A stretch of DNA of 7,389 nucleotides, taken from contig DPMS01000912.1 in NCBI GenBank assembly GCA_003541285.1, positions 3,159 to 10,547 of the forward strand, given 5' to 3'. Positions 6,027 through 7,389 of this stretch are shown here, piece after piece. The position numbers and the translations under genes were made by a program. Within the stretch, counting starts at the first letter, position 1. Every line of letters begins with the position of its first letter. The notes below the pieces were generated by a model. That model was not told the DNA's origin and made no database searches. It was given only the letters and a program-made list of their open reading frames with translations. This DNA comes from Actinomycetota bacterium (GTDB lineage: Bacteria; Actinomycetota; Actinomycetes; Streptosporangiales; Streptosporangiaceae).

Positions 6027-7389
6027 ATGGCCAGCACCATCGTTTCCATCATCAATGGCCGCCCTGCCCAGGGCACAGCCGCCGGGCTGGTTGACTCCCC
6101 CAACCCTTCCCGGCTGGCCGACGTGGTTGCCGAGGTCACCCTCGCCGACGCCGCCACCTTTGCCGGCGCCTGCGCGGCGGCGAAGCAGGCGCAGCCGCTG
6201 TGGGCGGACATCCCCGCCCCAGTCCGCGGCCGGACGGTCGCGGCGATCGGCCGCATCGTCGAGGCCAACAAGGAATCCCTTGCCCGCCTGGTCACGCGTG
6301 AACTGGGCAAGCCACACGCGGAGGCGCTCGGTGAGGTCCAGGAGATCATCGATACCTGCGACTTCTTCCTCGGCGAGGGACGGCGGCTTTACGGCCAGAC
6401 GGTTCCCAGTGAGATGCCCGACAAGCAGTTGTTCACCTTCCGGGTCCCGGTCGGGACCGTGGCCGTGGTGACAGCGGGGAACTTCCCGGTCGCCGTGCCC
6501 TCCTGGTATGTCATCCCGGCCCTGGTGACCGGCAACACCGTCGTCTGGAAGCCCGCCGAGTACGCTGCCGCCTCCGCGATGGCGCTGTACGAACTGCTTC
6601 AGGCCGCCGGGCTGCCAGCAGGCGTGCTCAACATCGTGTTCGCCGACGGCCCGGCAACCTTCGCCGGACTGGAGCGGGCGCTGCAGGCCGGCACGCTGGA
6701 CAAGATCGGTTTCACCGGCTCCACCGCCGTGGGCGCGCTCATCGGCGAACTCGCCGGGCGCCATCTGCAAAGCCCGTGCCTGGAACTCGGTGGCAAGAAC
6801 CCGATGGTCGTCACGCCCAACGCCGACCTCCAGCTGGCCGTCGAGGGAGCCTTGTTCTCCGGCTTCGGCACCGCTGGGCAGCGGTGCACCTCGCTGGGCA
6901 CGGTGATCGTCCACGAATCCGTCCACGACGAGTTCCTGGCGCAGTTCGGGGCCGCGGTGTCAGCGGCCGCGGTTGGTGACCCGGCCGCCGACGTGCTCTA
7001 CGGGCCGATGCTTGACCAGAAGTTCGCCAGCCGTTTCGAGGAATATCTCGGGTGGATCCAGCCGCACCACAAGATTCTCGGCTCCAGCGGCGTCGGGCGG
7101 ATCACTCACGCCAGCCCGCGCGCCGGCTTCGTCGGCGACCCCGAGGCGGGGCTCTTCTATCACCCCACGATCGCCGATGGTGTGCAGGCGGGCGACGCCC
7201 TGTTCCAGCAGGAGACATTCGGGCCGATCGTGGGCGTCACCACGTACGCCAGCCTGGCGGACGCGATCGCGCTGGCCAACGCTCCCGGCTATGGCCTGTC
7301 CGCCTCGATCTACACCAATGATCCCCGCGAGGTGTTCACCTTCCGGCGCGGCGTGAGCGCCGGCATGGTCAGCGTCAACAACTCCACCT
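6027..7389 (+). CDS. Aldehyde dehydrogenase, probable L-2-aminoadipate-6-semialdehyde (piperideine-6-carboxylate) dehydrogenase, C-terminus missing
   Basis: NAD(P)-dependent oxidation of an aldehyde. Placed directly after lat, the likely substrate is 2-aminoadipate 6-semialdehyde, giving L-2-aminoadipate, the lat-pcd pair of actinobacteria. 454 codons are present and the frame is open to the window end; the family is usually about 500 residues, so perhaps 40-50 are missing. Seen: oxyanion Asn in GNFPV (N152), cofactor lysine in WKPAE (K175), Rossmann GFTGST (228-233), general-base Glu in LELGGKNP (E253), catalytic Cys in GTAGQRCTS (C287) and QETFGPIV (395-402). All catalytic residues are intact. 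GTAGQRCTS followed by HESVHDE resembles the ALDH7/aminoadipate-semialdehyde branch, but ELGGKNP in place of ELGGNN does not, so the subfamily is uncertain. Alternatives are succinate/glutarate- or ketoglutarate-semialdehyde dehydrogenases. Family certain; substrate mainly from context. Confidence 0.9.
   Translation, partial: MASTIVSIINGRPAQGTAAGLVDSPNPSRLADVVAEVTLADAATFAGACAAAKQAQPLWADIPAPVRGRTVAAIGRIVEANKESLARLVTRELGKPHAEALGEVQEIIDTCDFFLGEGRRLYGQTVPSEMPDKQLFTFRVPVGTVAVVTAGNFPVAVPSWYVIPALVTGNTVVWKPAEYAAASAMALYELLQAAGLPAGVLNIVFADGPATFAGLERALQAGTLDKIGFTGSTAVGALIGELAGRHLQSPCLELGGKNPMVVTPNADLQLAVEGALFSGFGTAGQRCTSLGTVIVHESVHDEFLAQFGAAVSAAAVGDPAADVLYGPMLDQKFASRFEEYLGWIQPHHKILGSSGVGRITHASPRAGFVGDPEAGLFYHPTIADGVQAGDALFQQETFGPIVGVTTYASLADAIALANAPGYGLSASIYTNDPREVFTFRRGVSAGMVSVNNST

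Noticed and set aside
5465..6926. Minus-strand frames of 294 and 351 codons opposite lat and the aldehyde dehydrogenase
   Set aside because: Both overlap intact enzyme genes on the other strand and show only GC-bias composition.

Overview
The window is GC-rich DNA with strong G/C preference at third codon positions. The genes most closely resemble actinobacterial, especially mycobacterial, enzymes (the aminotransferase is very like M. tuberculosis Lat from memory), so the source is most likely a high-GC actinobacterium. Genus cannot be told from the sequence. The gene content is metabolic; there is no sign of phage, transposon, CRISPR, tRNA or rRNA.

Left half (1-3799), all on the minus strand: a compact operon read from right to left. 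It runs acyl-CoA dehydrogenase (2654-3799), carboxyltransferase (beta) subunit of a methylcrotonyl-CoA-carboxylase-like biotin enzyme (971-2614), then the biotin carboxylase (alpha) subunit (974 down to the window edge, cut off at position 1). The last two genes overlap by four bases (GTGA). The dehydrogenase has the catalytic-glutamate arrangement of isovaleryl-CoA dehydrogenases. This fits oxidation of a branched acyl-CoA followed by carboxylation of the enoyl-CoA, as in leucine/isovalerate breakdown. Citronellyl/geranyl-CoA chemistry is the main alternative.

Middle (3800-4646): a 270-bp divergent intergenic region carries a perfect 14-bp palindrome overlapping a candidate promoter for the carboxylase operon, a short GTAT tandem repeat in the presumed leader, and a separate 8-bp inverted repeat nearer the other gene. 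Then comes a small plus-strand gene (4070-4465) for an unrecognised 131-residue coiled-coil protein, followed by a 181-bp gap with a stem-loop and a 13-bp dyad upstream of the next gene.

Right half (4647-7389), plus strand: L-lysine 6-aminotransferase (lat) followed 57 bp later by an aldehyde dehydrogenase that runs off the window. Together they would convert L-lysine via 2-aminoadipate 6-semialdehyde/piperideine-6-carboxylate to L-2-aminoadipate. The window thus joins two amino-acid catabolic modules, branched-chain acyl-CoA and lysine, transcribed away from each other. I see no clearly novel system; the coiled-coil protein and the operator-like dyads are the least explained parts.
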